Part shown: positions 43,883 to 55,259 of the stretch, piece by piece
How the letters are laid out: the number at the start of each line of letters is the position of its first letter
Position numbering within the stretch: position 1 is the stretch's first letter
From: Seminavis robusta
Taxonomy: Eukaryota > Bacillariophyta > Bacillariophyceae > Naviculales > Naviculaceae
Assembly (NCBI GenBank): GCA_903772945.1
Contig: CAICTM010000006.1
Location: 195,001 to 259,000, forward strand
Direction: 5' to 3'
Length of the DNA stretch: 64,000 nt
Translations under genes and position numbers: made by a program
The notes under the pieces: model-generated
Database searches by the model: none
What the model saw: the letters and a program-made list of their open reading frames with translations, nothing else
Told to the model about the DNA's origin: nothing

Positions 43883-45909
43883 TAATGGTACGTAATGTGA
43901 ATTGTGATGATGAAAAAAGTTGGCTGCTACTCTGAGCACTTGAATGAAGCAAGGAATATTCAGATGCAAAAAAGGCAAACGGTCCTCTTACTGAATGAAC
44001 CGAGTGTGTTGTGCTGTCCGCCAATTTACCAAGTACAACTGGTAGGTAGATCTATTTCGAGAGATGCCCTTGTTGTTGCAAAAAATGAAGCAATTCTGCT
44101 CCTCTGCGGCAAGGATCTTTCTCTCTTTTCTATACCTTGCTGCACCTGGCAACGATTCGATTCAATGCTTCAAGTTAGAATGCGTTCAACAAGTTGTTGT
44201 GAGAATCTCAACTATGCCAGGTGCTCTCTCTTCTATTTTCACTCAGCATTGATTTGATTTGTTTGAGAAGGCTGCATCAATCGTTGGCTTCTTCTCTCGT
44301 CGTTGCTTTTTTTCTAGCTAGCTAGCTGGTAGATGCCGGGTGCCAACGGAAAAAAAGATACGGAGCATGCAAGGACTTTTCACAAATACACTGTCGCACT
44401 GTAATTAGATCTAGAACGGTACTCATCAACTCTAACTAAACATGCATTCATTCATCTTTGCTGAGATAGACAAATTAATTACTGTATCATTGGATTTCGG
44501 TACTTGGCACGTGCTGACGTAGTGCTTTCCGCCAAGCAAGTCGAGCTAATAGCTCGTGAACTACAGTAACTAAAGATCCATTTCGCAGAATTGATTGGAA
44601 AGATCATTCACTTGGTGGCAAGATAGATTTCATCTCTGAGCAGCTCTGAGCACGTGAAATGCTTGCTTTGGATTCATTCGGGTTGGACCTGGCAGGTACG
44701 AGGGAGGCACGGGTAGCCCTGGTACCAGCTGGTACTCCCCTTATGATTATCTATCTGTGAGGCATATGGTAGCATGTGGAGACCTCCAATCTTGCTATCC
44801 AGTGCTGCCGGTATCTATCTTGGTTCGAGTGCCCCGCCATTCACAGTGTAGCTTGCACGTGTTTCGCTCTTCCCACGTGATCATGGTGGATTCGATTCGA
44901 TTCGAAAGCACGTGGACTACATACATTTACTTTAGTTTGGAAGGAACCTTCTACTATCATACAAGCTGTCTGGAAGTTGCTCGACATGGCTGGTGCTTCA
45001 TTCCGTGTAGTAGCTATCCATGCCAGCCATTGATTGATCAGTGGCAAGCAAGGTGCGTTGTTGAAGATCATTCTCCAGCACGTGAAAGCGTTGGATTCGG
45101 GTTGATACGAGGTAGCTAGCTGTCTTGGTACCATACGGGTACTACATAGCTACTAGTGCTCCTCTTTTATATGATCATCTGTGAGGCATACGGTAGCATG
45201 TGGCTGGAGACCTCCAATCATGCTATCGCTCCTGCCAAAGTATCCAGTAGATCGGAGTGCCCCTCCATTCACACGTGTAGTTTCCCTCGTGATTGTGGTG
45301 GATTGAAAAGCAAAGCACAAGAATTCCACTTGGTTTGGAGGGAACCTTATAAAAGCTGTTATCAGTGTAGTTAGGTGTAGGATCCATACATACATCCACG
45401 CCATGCATCCACAATCTTGGCTGCACTTCTGCCTCTAAAAAGGTTCCCAATCTCTTCGAAGAGAGATCACACTTAGTGCAGGGGATGTTGCTCGTCGCCC
45501 TCACCGGACCAGGCAAACTCACGGTACTGTTCTAGCACAAACTGTCTATCATGTGAGGGGATGCCGTGCTGTACCGGCATGCTAGCCGGCCCTTGGCATG
45601 CTCCTCGTCAAGAATCAAGATGGTAAGGCGGGATCATAACCAAACCTGCCAGCACGAGGGATGTCGCAGTCCACCGTTCCCGAGGAGGCGCCAGTTGTAC
45701 CATGCACAATTGTCACATTGGTCGTGCTGTAGTAGTATACAGAGATATTATTATGGAGTATGTTTTCTGCGTTTTGCGGTGTGTTTCATTCGATTCGATT
45801 CGGCAGACTAGGCGTCAAGCGGCCCCATTTTAACTCACACAGTGTAGTCTCCCTCCGTTCAGCCGCAAAATAAAAATGTCCTGCTTAGTTAGTAGGATGC
45901 TGTAGTTTC
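43883..45909. other. Intergenic with an internal diverged duplication
   Basis: About 2 kb between the start of the polyamine fusion gene and the 3' end of the second EF-hand-like gene. No gene was recognised. The main feature is a diverged direct duplication (44750-45400, listed separately). Palindromic CTAGCTAGCTAG (44314-44326) and GGTACC-type words recur. Confidence 0.5.
44750..45400 (+). repeat. Diverged direct duplication, about 230-bp unit
   Basis: Sequence from about 44754 (TGTGAGGCATATGGTAGC, then GGAGACCTCCAATC) recurs from about 45180 (TGTGAGGCATACGGTAGC, then the same GGAGACCTCCAATC). Further shared blocks follow in the same order: GAGTGCCCC[GT]CCATTCACA, CACGTGTAG-like, GTGGTGGATT and a block ending in GGAACCTT. 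Copies differ by substitutions and small indels. Function is unknown; it may be an old non-autonomous element or a local duplication. Confidence 0.7.
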
Positions 45910-48900
45910 TCATTTGTCACTGCCTTCCTTGCTTTCTTCATCGTTGTAGTTGTCGTCACCGCCCTTGCTGCCATCGTCACCGCCCTCGGAGCTATCGCCA
46001 CCACCGCCGCCACCCACGAAAGAATCAAGCATGCCTCTCTTGTATGCGATAAAGCCACCCAAACAGCAGGCAATCACTGCCACACCTCCAATCGCAGCGC
46101 CAGCAATCGTGGCAAAGCTACTGCCACCTTCTTCTCCTTCGCCTTCTTCTGTGGGTGCTTCGGTGGAGGGGGCGGGAGTGGCCACTACAGGCGGTGCAGG
46201 ATCCACTGGACTCGAGGAACCGACCACAGACATGCCAGAATTGGGAACCGCGCTGTCCAGAGACGCTTGGAGGGTGCCCTGTTGAATGGCGGATTGCGTG
46301 TTGGTTACGAGCGCATCGTAAATGGTCTGTTTCGATTCTCCCGCTGGAACCTCGACATTGTAAATGCCATAGACAAGAAGACAGGTTGCTCCTGCTGGAG
46401 TATCGGCGGCCTGCGTCCAGCAAGCGGTGGAATCTTGCACTTGAAGCAGTTGGGCACTCGCCGGATCCAAAACTGCGCCCGAAGCGGCTCCGGCAGCGCC
46501 TGTCGGTACCGCTGTGCCACTGCTCGGGACGGCGGAAGAAGCCCCAACACTGGGGACAGGCGTTGCGCCCAACGGAACGGGAGTAGTCGCTCCAGGCACC
46601 GGAGAACCAGATGCTGGCGGCAACGTAGTGACTGCTGCCACCGAAGTGGCCAGTGTGGCGGGTGGAACCGTTGCTACGACTTGCAGAGGTGGTGTCCCAA
46701 CAACCGATGGGGTAGCCGTTGCGGTTGCGAAGGTCGCTGGTGTAAGGGTAGCAGGAGCTACTGGGGCAGGAGTGATCCCAACGACAGGTGTAGCGGTTGC
46801 CACTGGCAGGGGAGCAATAGGGGCAGGCGTTAAAACTTGCACTCTCCTTCCTCGAAGATAGAACGTTGGCGCGGAATTTTCTTCCACGGCTGTGAGCTCG
46901 GTGTTTCTCCTCCTTACAACCGGTGCAAAGGTTTGTACAGCTGGGGCAAGTGTTTGAACCGCAGGCGGAACAGTTTGAATCGCGGGAGGTGTAGTTAGGA
47001 CAGCAGGAGGAACAGTTTGAATCGCAGGAGGAGCAGTTTGCACAACAGGAGGAACCGTCTGAACTGCAGGAGGAACAGTCTGTACCGCGACAGAAGGAAC
47101 CGTCTGTACCGCGACAGGAGGAACGGTCTGAACTGCTGGAGGTGGGACAGTTTGTACCACGGGCGGCACAGTTTGTACCACGGGCGGCACAGTTTGCACC
47201 ACGGGGGGCACAGTTTGAACCGCAGGAGGTGTAGCTATGGCAGCAGGAGGAACCGTTTGCAACGCAGGAGGCACGGTTTGAACCGGAATTGTTTGAATCG
47301 CGGGAGGTGTCGTCGCGACAGGAATTGCGGTGGCCACACCTGGCACTACGGGTGCCGTGGAAGCAGCGACGACTGCTGGAGGAGTTGTGGCGGCAACCAC
47401 GCCAGGACTTCCGGGAAGAGACGGTGGTATAGAGGATACTGTTGTGGATGGAAGTGCGGTTTGTCCCGGCACGACGGTGGTAGCACCCACCGAGGGCGCC
47501 ATGGTGGCATTTCCGGCAGCCGCCGGCGCGCCCAAGGACGCAATGATCCCCGGTACGTTTGCTTGCACAAACTGAGAAAATGCCTGTTCGATGTTGCTAC
47601 GCGTAGCTTCGGGAAGCGTGGCAGCGGTGACTCCTCCGGCGGGAATGGCCATGAGAAAAGAAGAATGGATGGTCAACAATGGTGTGCTGGCATCCGTGGG
47701 CCTGTAAATGGGAACTGGTGGTAGTGTGGTGGCCACCGCTGGCGCGACAGTTCCATTGGGATGATCAAATACATTATTGTGGGTACCATTCGCTACCCCC
47801 GGCGTGGGTACAAACGTAGTGGGAACCGCCGTCGAGACGGGTACGGACGTCACAACGGGAAAGAGATCGGCAGCACTTCCCGGTGCCAGTCCATGCTGTG
47901 CTTCGTAAATGGCTTGATCGGTACGGGCACAAATCAATTCCAAAAAGTTCATTTGTGTGGGTGTGGCTCCATGTGCTGACAGATAACCCACAATTTCAAT
48001 GTCTCCTCCTTCTTCCAACGTGTTAAAACTCTGTTGCAAGGGTGCCGGCAAAGATGCCAATGTCGTGAACTGATGAAATGCATTGTTGGCCAATTTGTTG
48101 ACGAATGCGATGTACTCGGCATCATTCATGAGGGCATTTCTGTCACCATCGACCAGTAGCATTTGCTGTTTGCAGATTGTAGGATTGGTTCGGATGATGG
48201 GTGCCGGGGTAGCACCCACCCCCAATGGAGCGGCTGTTACCCCCACAGGCGAAAGTGTACCTAGGGGAGCTGCCGTGGCAACACCTGGCACAGTTGCCAC
48301 TGGCAATACAGGAGCCGTGGTCAAGACGGGAGGGATTGTGGCAACTCCTGGCACAGTTGCCACTGGCAATGCGGGAGCCGTGGGCAATACAGGAGCAGTT
48401 GTGGCAACTCCTGGCACAGTGGCCACTGGCAAGACGGGTGCAGTTGTGGCAACTCCAGGCACCGTTGCCACTGGCAATGCGGGAGCAGTGGGCAATACGG
48501 GAGCAGTTGTGGCAACTCCAGGCACAGTTGCCACTGGCAATACGGGAGCTGTGGTCAAAATAGGCGCCGCCGTTATCAGTCCAGGCACAGTTGCCACTGG
48601 CAATACTGGAGCTGTGGTTATGGTGGTCAATACTGGTGCTGTAGTTGCAGCGATCAACACTGGAGCCGTTGTGGCTGCAGCCGGTGTGACAGGAAGGGTT
48701 GCTGCTGTAGCCACTACTGGCGTTGTGGTGGCAACTCCAGGCACAGTTGCAACTGGCAATGCGGGAGGTGTGGTGGCCGTGATCAAAGCAGGCGGCGTAG
48801 TGGCCAAGGCGGGAACAGCGGTTGCTACTGCTGGTACAGTGGCAACCGGTGTGGCAGGAATGGTAGCAGCCGTGGCCACTGCAGCGCCTGCCGCTGATAA

Positions 48901-49521
48901 TTGGGTCAAGATATTGGTGACATCCGTACAGAATTGATCGAGACTGGCTCCTTGTTCGGGTGATGTGGCGAGAGATCCTGGAATGCCATGAATATCCAAC
49001 AGACCCGAGACCGGGTTGTAGGTTGCCGCATATTGCGTATAAATGTCAATGAGTGGTTGTGGCAACTCGGCAAAATCAGTGTAGGCTCCGGGAACGCCCG
49101 TGACGGAGGCGGCCATTTGGTTCAACCAAGTAATGTACTCGCTACCCGCTGCCATATACCGATCTCCATCCGCGTCTGCTGCCAGCATGAGAGCTTTGCA
49201 TTGAAGACTGCGTGTTGCCACGGGTAGGGGTATCTGGACTTGCTGAGGTTGTACCGGTGCTTGCAGCAGAGTCTGGGCTTGGGTGGTTGGAAGACTCATC
49301 AGAAGAATCAAGCTAAGGGACTGTATCAGGAGAACATGATGTACATGTAGATACCAACTGCTGGATGATGGAGGTTGTATTCTGTGTTTCTGTGGTGATG
49401 ATAATGATGTTTCCGATCTTTTGGACCTTAGCTTCTTGCCATTATCACGCCCATTGTGGTTGTTTGTAGTCATATACCCCTTGCTACCATCCGCTAAACT
49501 ACCATTATTATTAATACTCAT
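45910..49521 (-). CDS. Single-pass membrane protein with EF-hand-like repeats and Pro/Val/Ala/Thr repeat stalk
   Basis: One exon from ATG 49521 (MSINNNGSLADGSKG) gives 1,203 residues. A basic leader and signal core (HVLLIQSLSLILLMSLPTTQAQ) is followed by an EF-hand-like repeat with CKALMLAADADGDRYM (about 110; one residue longer than a canonical loop). A Val/Pro/Ala/Thr stretch of PVATVPGVATTAPVL units comes next. A second repeat has a canonical loop, DGDRNALMNDAE (about 457). A second stalk of PPAVQTVPPV units and a Thr/Pro/Ala region lead to a TM segment (IAGAAIGGVAVIACCLGGFIAY, about 1,137-1,158) and a short Gly/Ser/Asp/Glu-rich cytosolic tail. It belongs to the same family as the gene at 36381-40676 but puts its low-complexity mass outside the cell rather than inside. 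A cell-surface structural or Ca2+-binding role is inferred. Confidence 0.8.
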   Translation of the reverse strand: MSINNNGSLADGSKGYMTTNNHNGRDNGKKLRSKRSETSLSSPQKHRIQPPSSSSWYLHVHHVLLIQSLSLILLMSLPTTQAQTLLQAPVQPQQVQIPLPVATRSLQCKALMLAADADGDRYMAAGSEYITWLNQMAASVTGVPGAYTDFAELPQPLIDIYTQYAATYNPVSGLLDIHGIPGSLATSPEQGASLDQFCTDVTNILTQLSAAGAAVATAATIPATPVATVPAVATAVPALATTPPALITATTPPALPVATVPGVATTTPVVATAATLPVTPAAATTAPVLIAATTAPVLTTITTAPVLPVATVPGLITAAPILTTAPVLPVATVPGVATTAPVLPTAPALPVATVPGVATTAPVLPVATVPGVATTAPVLPTAPALPVATVPGVATIPPVLTTAPVLPVATVPGVATAAPLGTLSPVGVTAAPLGVGATPAPIIRTNPTICKQQMLLVDGDRNALMNDAEYIAFVNKLANNAFHQFTTLASLPAPLQQSFNTLEEGGDIEIVGYLSAHGATPTQMNFLELICARTDQAIYEAQHGLAPGSAADLFPVVTSVPVSTAVPTTFVPTPGVANGTHNNVFDHPNGTVAPAVATTLPPVPIYRPTDASTPLLTIHSSFLMAIPAGGVTAATLPEATRSNIEQAFSQFVQANVPGIIASLGAPAAAGNATMAPSVGATTVVPGQTALPSTTVSSIPPSLPGSPGVVAATTPPAVVAASTAPVVPGVATAIPVATTPPAIQTIPVQTVPPALQTVPPAAIATPPAVQTVPPVVQTVPPVVQTVPPVVQTVPPPAVQTVPPVAVQTVPSVAVQTVPPAVQTVPPVVQTAPPAIQTVPPAVLTTPPAIQTVPPAVQTLAPAVQTFAPVVRRRNTELTAVEENSAPTFYLRGRRVQVLTPAPIAPLPVATATPVVGITPAPVAPATLTPATFATATATPSVVGTPPLQVVATVPPATLATSVAAVTTLPPASGSPVPGATTPVPLGATPVPSVGASSAVPSSGTAVPTGAAGAASGAVLDPASAQLLQVQDSTACWTQAADTPAGATCLLVYGIYNVEVPAGESKQTIYDALVTNTQSAIQQGTLQASLDSAVPNSGMSVVGSSSPVDPAPPVVATPAPSTEAPTEEGEGEEGGSSFATIAGAAIGGVAVIACCLGGFIAYKRGMLDSFVGGGGGGDSSEGGDDGSKGGDDNYNDEESKEGSDK

Positions 49522-51345
49522 GGTCACAAGCTAAGTGTTATCCCAAAGTAGATGGACGTGATCTATCGATTATGTTTCCAAAGTAATGAGTGCAATAGGA
49601 TGGCAACGGAAATTGCTGAACAAAGCAGGCTACCCTTTTATTGGCGGCTACGGAAGCTAGCAAACTGCACCATGGCTGGCCAACGCCCAACCTGTTTGCG
49701 GTGGGTGACTGCAATGCCAGTTTTGGAGAGGAAAACGAACCCGTCTATTAACTCTTTCATGACATCGCTGCAAGATACTTATTGTCATGGGTTCACCTCG
49801 CTAATGCCAGGTTACTGCTGGTTATTTCTTCAGTCATCATACGGTCGAGCCACCATCAGATCCTCGACTTTGGACAACATCTCATTTTTCTTTCGTGTCA
49901 TTCCATTGTTGCTGTCATGTCTTCTCTTCTCCCTGGCTATCCTCACCGAAGACAATACGGTATGGTATCCCACATCGCATTATCAACGTCAACTACCGGT
50001 ATGGAATCGAATCTACTTCAGAAATAATGAACTCTAGCTAGAGTTCGAAAATACGTAGCCGCACTGTCGCTACCGACATTGGTGGGAACGGTTGTACGGT
50101 ATGGGTAGCCACTCCCAGCATTGGCATTTTGATGGCTGATCACTGGGATCTCCATGAGCCAAGACACCCCCAAGATACAATTCGTCCAAAATAACGTACT
50201 AGTATTTTGGTAGCATTGACCATGGGACAACTCCCGCCCAAATGACATGTCCTTGGGATACACGGCCGTGGTAAGTCGTATTGGCCACGGGCCGCGTGAA
50301 ACTATCAGTGGTACAAATGCAAATATACATGTGCCATGCAGACCCTGCTCTGGCACATTCTCAGACGAAGAAACCCTTGTGGTATCTGGCCAAGGATGTG
50401 TTCATTCAACAAAAGGAAGTATTACACACCTTTCAAGAACAATTAATAATTAGGTCAAGAGAAATCCTCCCGATCCTTCTTTCTTCTCTTCCGAAGATCT
50501 CTGCTTTCCCCTGGGAACATGGGCCCATAGCTACCGTAGTTTTGGAATACCAAGCCCCGTCTATGGAACTGACGCTGTTGCCTTATGTTGCATTGACATC
50601 ACAAGATTCGTAGAAACAAATTCAAATTACGGGGGCCCTCTGAACATATTATTGACCCTTCTTCATCTGAACACTACTAGTAGACCCGAAGTTCGGGTCT
50701 CACTTCCCAGCGCCTGACTTGGGCTAAACTACCCATGCAGTCTACTAGCTACTACAGCTGTACTAGCTAGCGACATTTATCACTCAGGATCCGGGGATCC
50801 TCTACCGGTACGGTGTGGTACCGTATTAAATTCCGGTAGCACTATCAGTTCAGCAAAGCCTTGTCTAACGTTCGTTTCGCTGCTGCTTCCACCTTTAAAA
50901 GCAACGCTGTAGTCAGCGGCTGCAAGCAACGCAAACAAATATCATTGGTAGTTTCTTTAGAGCTTAGAGTAGTAAAGATGTCTGCTAGCTGGAGAGAGAG
51001 CATGTCGTTGGATGATGGCACAGATCGCGTGGGGATCTTGTCGGACAAGATCTAATCTCTTTTAAACCCCATTGGCATACTTTGTGCATGACACGCTTTC
51101 CCACCGAAGGCGTGGGCTCTTCTGGTTCTTTGAAACCACGAACTCTTGGAATCCGCCACCAAGCCCAGAAATCCAGCAGAAACAAATCGGTGGGTGCAGA
51201 GAGTTGCGACCAGCGCACCCCCATCAAGAGAGAACAGCTCTGTTTTCTCCCTGCGCCTGTACAAGCCGGAAACTTTTGAAGAGGTCCGATCTGCGGGGAC
51301 CCCCAAGGTCAACGATTGCGCGGCTAGTTGTCAGACCTAGTCCTG
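49522..51345. other. Intergenic, no gene seen
   Basis: About 1.8 kb between the second EF-hand-like gene's promoter and the 3' end of the Ca2+ ATPase. Short frames lack motifs. ACCCGAAGTTCGGGT (50684-50699) forms a small inverted repeat, and GGATCCGGGGATCC (50788-50801) is another. CTAGCTAG and TACCGGTA words recur at 50755-50815. Confidence 0.5.
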
Positions 51346-54300
51346 TTACTTTCCGCCTTTTGCAAGAAAGTACAAAACATTGATAACTTGTTGCACTGGA
51401 AGCGAACCAAAACCAATCAAAAGCGAATAACCCCAGTACTCGCCGCTCAGGCCTCCTTCTGCAACTGCAAAAGCCACAGTCCCAAACTGCACAATCAGAA
51501 CCTGAAGAACTGCCGTTGTCAGCAAAATCCCGCAGAACAGCGAGTTGTTGAGAATTCCACTGAAGACGTTGCCTTAAAATAAAAAAAGAGAGAGAGAAGG
51601 TGAGTCTATGTCACTTCCTTGCGGGAACAATCAAACCAACACCCCGCCAATACTTACACTCTCCCTCTAGTTTTCGACAATTGATTTCGTTGAAAAGTTG
51701 CATCCACACAAACGAATTGAAGATCAGAGTGTAGTGTGTAGAATTTCCAAATTCTTGACCTGGCTGTGCATCTTCCTCGGTTCGGTCCTCCACTTCGTGA
51801 CCCGCATCAAACCCAAATATCGTCGGTCCATAAAAGAGAAGGACCATCACGATGATGATTTGATAGGTCGCATGTCCAAGCATATTGACCCACATTCTGA
51901 AGGTGATCATGTGGTCAGTTCTGTTTACGGGAGGATGCGTTAACAATGCATCAACTGGCGGTTCCGAGGCCAGTGCAAGACTGGCCAGAGAATCCATCAA
52001 CAAATTGACCCAGAGCAATTGAATCGCCGCCAAAGGACTCGTTTGGTAGACAAAGGCACCAACAAGAGCCGTCACGACCGCAGCGATATTCACAGTAAGT
52101 TGGAACTGAAGGAACTTTTGGATGGAGGCATACACGTTTCGTCCCCATTTCGCAGCGGTGACAATGGATGCAAAATTGTCGTCCAGCAGAATAATGTCTG
52201 CAGCGTCTTTGGCGATTTGCGTCCCGGCAACACCCATGGCAAAACCGACATCGGCTCGTTTCAAGGCCGGAGCATCGTTCGTTCCGTCTCCTGTCATCGC
52301 CACCACTTGCCGATCAGGGAAGATGTCAATGTCGTGTTCGGACTTTAGACTACTGCAAATTGCGGCGTTTTCGAAGAGTGTCGACTGGTTCAGTCCGTGC
52401 GCGAGGGTCAACTTATCGTCTGGTGAACTTCTCGCGAGAACACGAAGATGCGGCCAAACTTTGTCGAAGGCTTCTTGGTCAAACTCTTTGCTGCCGTCCT
52501 CGCCAGTGCGGTAGACTTCTGATCTGAAGGCCTTGCCTTCCATCAACACATGTTCCTTAAGGTTTTCTGCCACCTTGTCGCTGGTTGCAGACTCAAAATG
52601 AGAATCACGGAGGATACCAGCTTGATAAGCAATGCTCACAGCCGTATTTGGACTGTCACCCGTCACCAGACGAACATCAATGCCTGCTTCGTAGCATCGC
52701 TTGATTGCGTTCGGGACTTCGGCTCTCAGCGGATCCTCAATTCCAGCCAGACCAACCGCGACAAGATCCGTCTCGGCGACAAAGGCTTCGGTTCCATCAG
52801 AATTCTTCACTTCCGGGTGAAGGTCTTCCAAGTCGAATCCCTCTGGAAGATCTCGATACGCCAGACCCAGGCATCTCATTCCACGGCGAGCATATGACAG
52901 TGCTACGCTAGAAAATTGTTCCTTGTCCTCCGCTCTAATGTCTGTCTCGTTGCCGAATTTGTCCACATATTTCACGCTTCGTGCCAGGATGGCTTCTTGG
53001 GCGCCTTTGCAGTACACACGGTAGCCACCGCTGTCCAACGGGACGGCCCAACTCATCATTTTGCGAGCGGATGTGAACTCAAACTGCTTTCCAAGCGATA
53101 GATATTCTCCGAGCTTTCCCTGATCAGACCTCCCTTTGGTTGTTTTTCGGATTTTGTCATAGTTGGAGCCCAATTCGTGAACCAGCACCAACAGCGCGAC
53201 CTCGGTGGGATTCCCCTGAGAGCTCTCCACTTTGTTATTACTGTCAATATAGAGCACGGTTTCATTCATAGTATCAATCGATATCACCGAGCAGATAATA
53301 TCCACCAACTCCGCTAATATCGGCTCTGAAGAATACTTCCTCATGAAATCGGCAAGAGAAATCGACGGATCGTCCGCCGGGTAGTTGATGCCACCGGCGA
53401 AAAAGGCACGAGCGGTCATCTTGTTCGCCGTCAGAGTTCCTGCGTAAAGAGAAAATGAGATTGGGAGATACATGAGCCGTGAAAAACGTGGTAACCAACT
53501 CGACTCGTATTGCGTTCACGTCCGTACCTGTCTTGTCCGTACAAATCGTAGTGGCACAACCCATGGTCTCGCAGGCGTCCAAGTGCTTTACCAAGTTTTG
53601 TTCGCTCATCATTTTGTTAGACGAAAACGCCAACGCCAAAGTGACAGCCAGAGGAAGACCTTCCGGGACGGCAACCGCCAAAACGGTAATGGAGACAATG
53701 AGATAATCCACCAGTTTTTGCACATCATCCCCCCGGATGGCAAGACCAATAATACAACTGGCCGCAAATGCCACCACCGCCGCCACCGTTCCGGCCACAC
53801 CAATTTGCTTGGCAATGAGATCGAGCTTGACAAACAGAGGAGAGTTGTCGTCACCATCTCCAAGTTCGTCTTCGTGATCGTCCGACTCGTAGACGCGTGC
53901 CCGAATCTTTCCAGCAACCGAGTTGACACCCACCGCAATGACGACCATCTTACCAGATCCCTGTACCGCCGTGGTTCCACTGAGAACGACATCACCGGGT
54001 CTCTTGGCGACCATGACGGACTCTCCGGTGAGGGTACTTTCGTCCATTCGTAGCTGAGCCGGGGGTCCGAGCAAAATGCAATCCGCAGGGATGGATGCCA
54101 GATTGTGACTATTGACCGAAAGGATGTCGCCAACGACAATGTCATCATCCGTTACAGAGACTTGTTTTCCGTCTCGAATGACTGATTTTGTGTTGGTTTC
54201 GTGTAGACTTTTGGTGAGACGGATAAAGGCAAACTGCTTGGCATAATCAATTCCCGCAGTGACCAATACGACGATACAGACGGAGCACAAGATGGCGGCT

Positions 54301-55259
54301 CCTTCGATCCAGCAAGTGCTGCAGCTTCCCCCGTGTGTGGAAACCTCAACGACAATACTGATGATTCCAAGGACAATCAGCATGACAAGGACAAAATCCT
54401 GGACAGCATCCCAACACAAGGAAAGAAAGCTTTCCAATTTTTTGCTGGAGACGGCATTGGTTCCGAATAGCTCTCTTCGGTGCTCTACTTCCCTGGGGTC
54501 GATGCCTCCCTGGACACTAGAGTGCAGCAGTACTTCGGTTAGAACATTGGCGCCCATGTCGGAATTTTTCTCGGCCTCTTTTCCTTCTGGTGAGTGTTCA
54601 TCTTTGGCAGCTTCAGACTCTTCCGCTTGGCGTATTCGCTCTACTAATCGCATGACATCCATGCACATTCGTCTGGTCGAAGACGGCTCTTCGGCGGAAT
54701 CCCCCCCTAACTTTCCTTCCTGAGCCTTGACCCCCTTTTCCAGAACGTCGGCGAGAGCCAAGCGTGTGCGTTCATCACTGAGTACCCCAAGCTGTTCGGC
54801 GGTGATGTAGAAATCAAAGTCGGACAGTTTGCCAATGTTGCGTTCGACGGAACTGGCAATACTGGCTTCGACCTTTCCGGCAAGGCCCCCAAATCTGGAA
54901 TCGGAAAGATTTTGGGGCAAACGGGGGGCACCATTTTCGGTGGTGCCCGTGGGGACTTGGGCGTTGGTGCCGGCCAAGGCTGACTTTTCAAAGGCTACTA
55001 CGACTCCACCCGTCGTGGCGGTCCCTGATCCCAACGTCTTGCTCGAGTTCATGCGGAATTCATTGGGATTGCCACCCGCAATGGCAGACGTTACTCCTCC
55101 ATCTGAACTACTACTATGCCCGCCGTTCTTGGTAGTACCGCCGTTCACTAGAGAGCTCCCATTCTTGCCATTGGTAGGACCGTCTTTCAAATCAGTCTCT
55201 ACCGTATGAGCAGGGTCCGTGGCCGCTGCTGTCTCCACGTTGTTGTTGGCAATAGTCAT
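51346..55259 (-). CDS. P-type Ca2+-transporting ATPase, plasma-membrane (PMCA, P2B) type
   Basis: Exons 53528-55259, 51658-53439 and 51346-51572 with GT-AG introns give 1,246 residues from ATG 55259 (MTIANNNVETAAATD). After a 240-residue Gly/Ser/Thr/Asn-rich cytosolic N-terminus come TM1-2, the actuator loop with DESTLTGES, TM4 PEGLPLAVTLALAFS (Ca2+ site), the phosphorylation site CTDKTGTLTANKMT (split by intron 1), the nucleotide domain (CKGAQEAIL, GIEDPLR) and hinge MTGDGTNDAPALKRADVGFA, then TM5-10 with QLLWVNLLMDSLASLAL. It exports Ca2+ using ATP. The C-terminus stops shortly after TM10 (FLAKGGK), so the calmodulin-binding tail of animal PMCAs is absent. Any autoinhibition would lie in the long N-terminus, as in plant ACA pumps. 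Two nested ATGs upstream of 55259 are out of frame. Confidence 0.92.

Noticed and set aside
43845-44024. Upstream extension of the polyamine fusion protein by 60 residues
   Set aside because: The extension begins at a TTG codon and reads through the pentamer array; the ATG at 43844 gives a sensible signal-anchor start.
48083-48937. 284-codon plus-strand Thr/Val/Gly frame opposite the second EF-hand-like gene
   Set aside because: Antisense of the Val/Ala/Pro/Thr repeat; no domain or leader.
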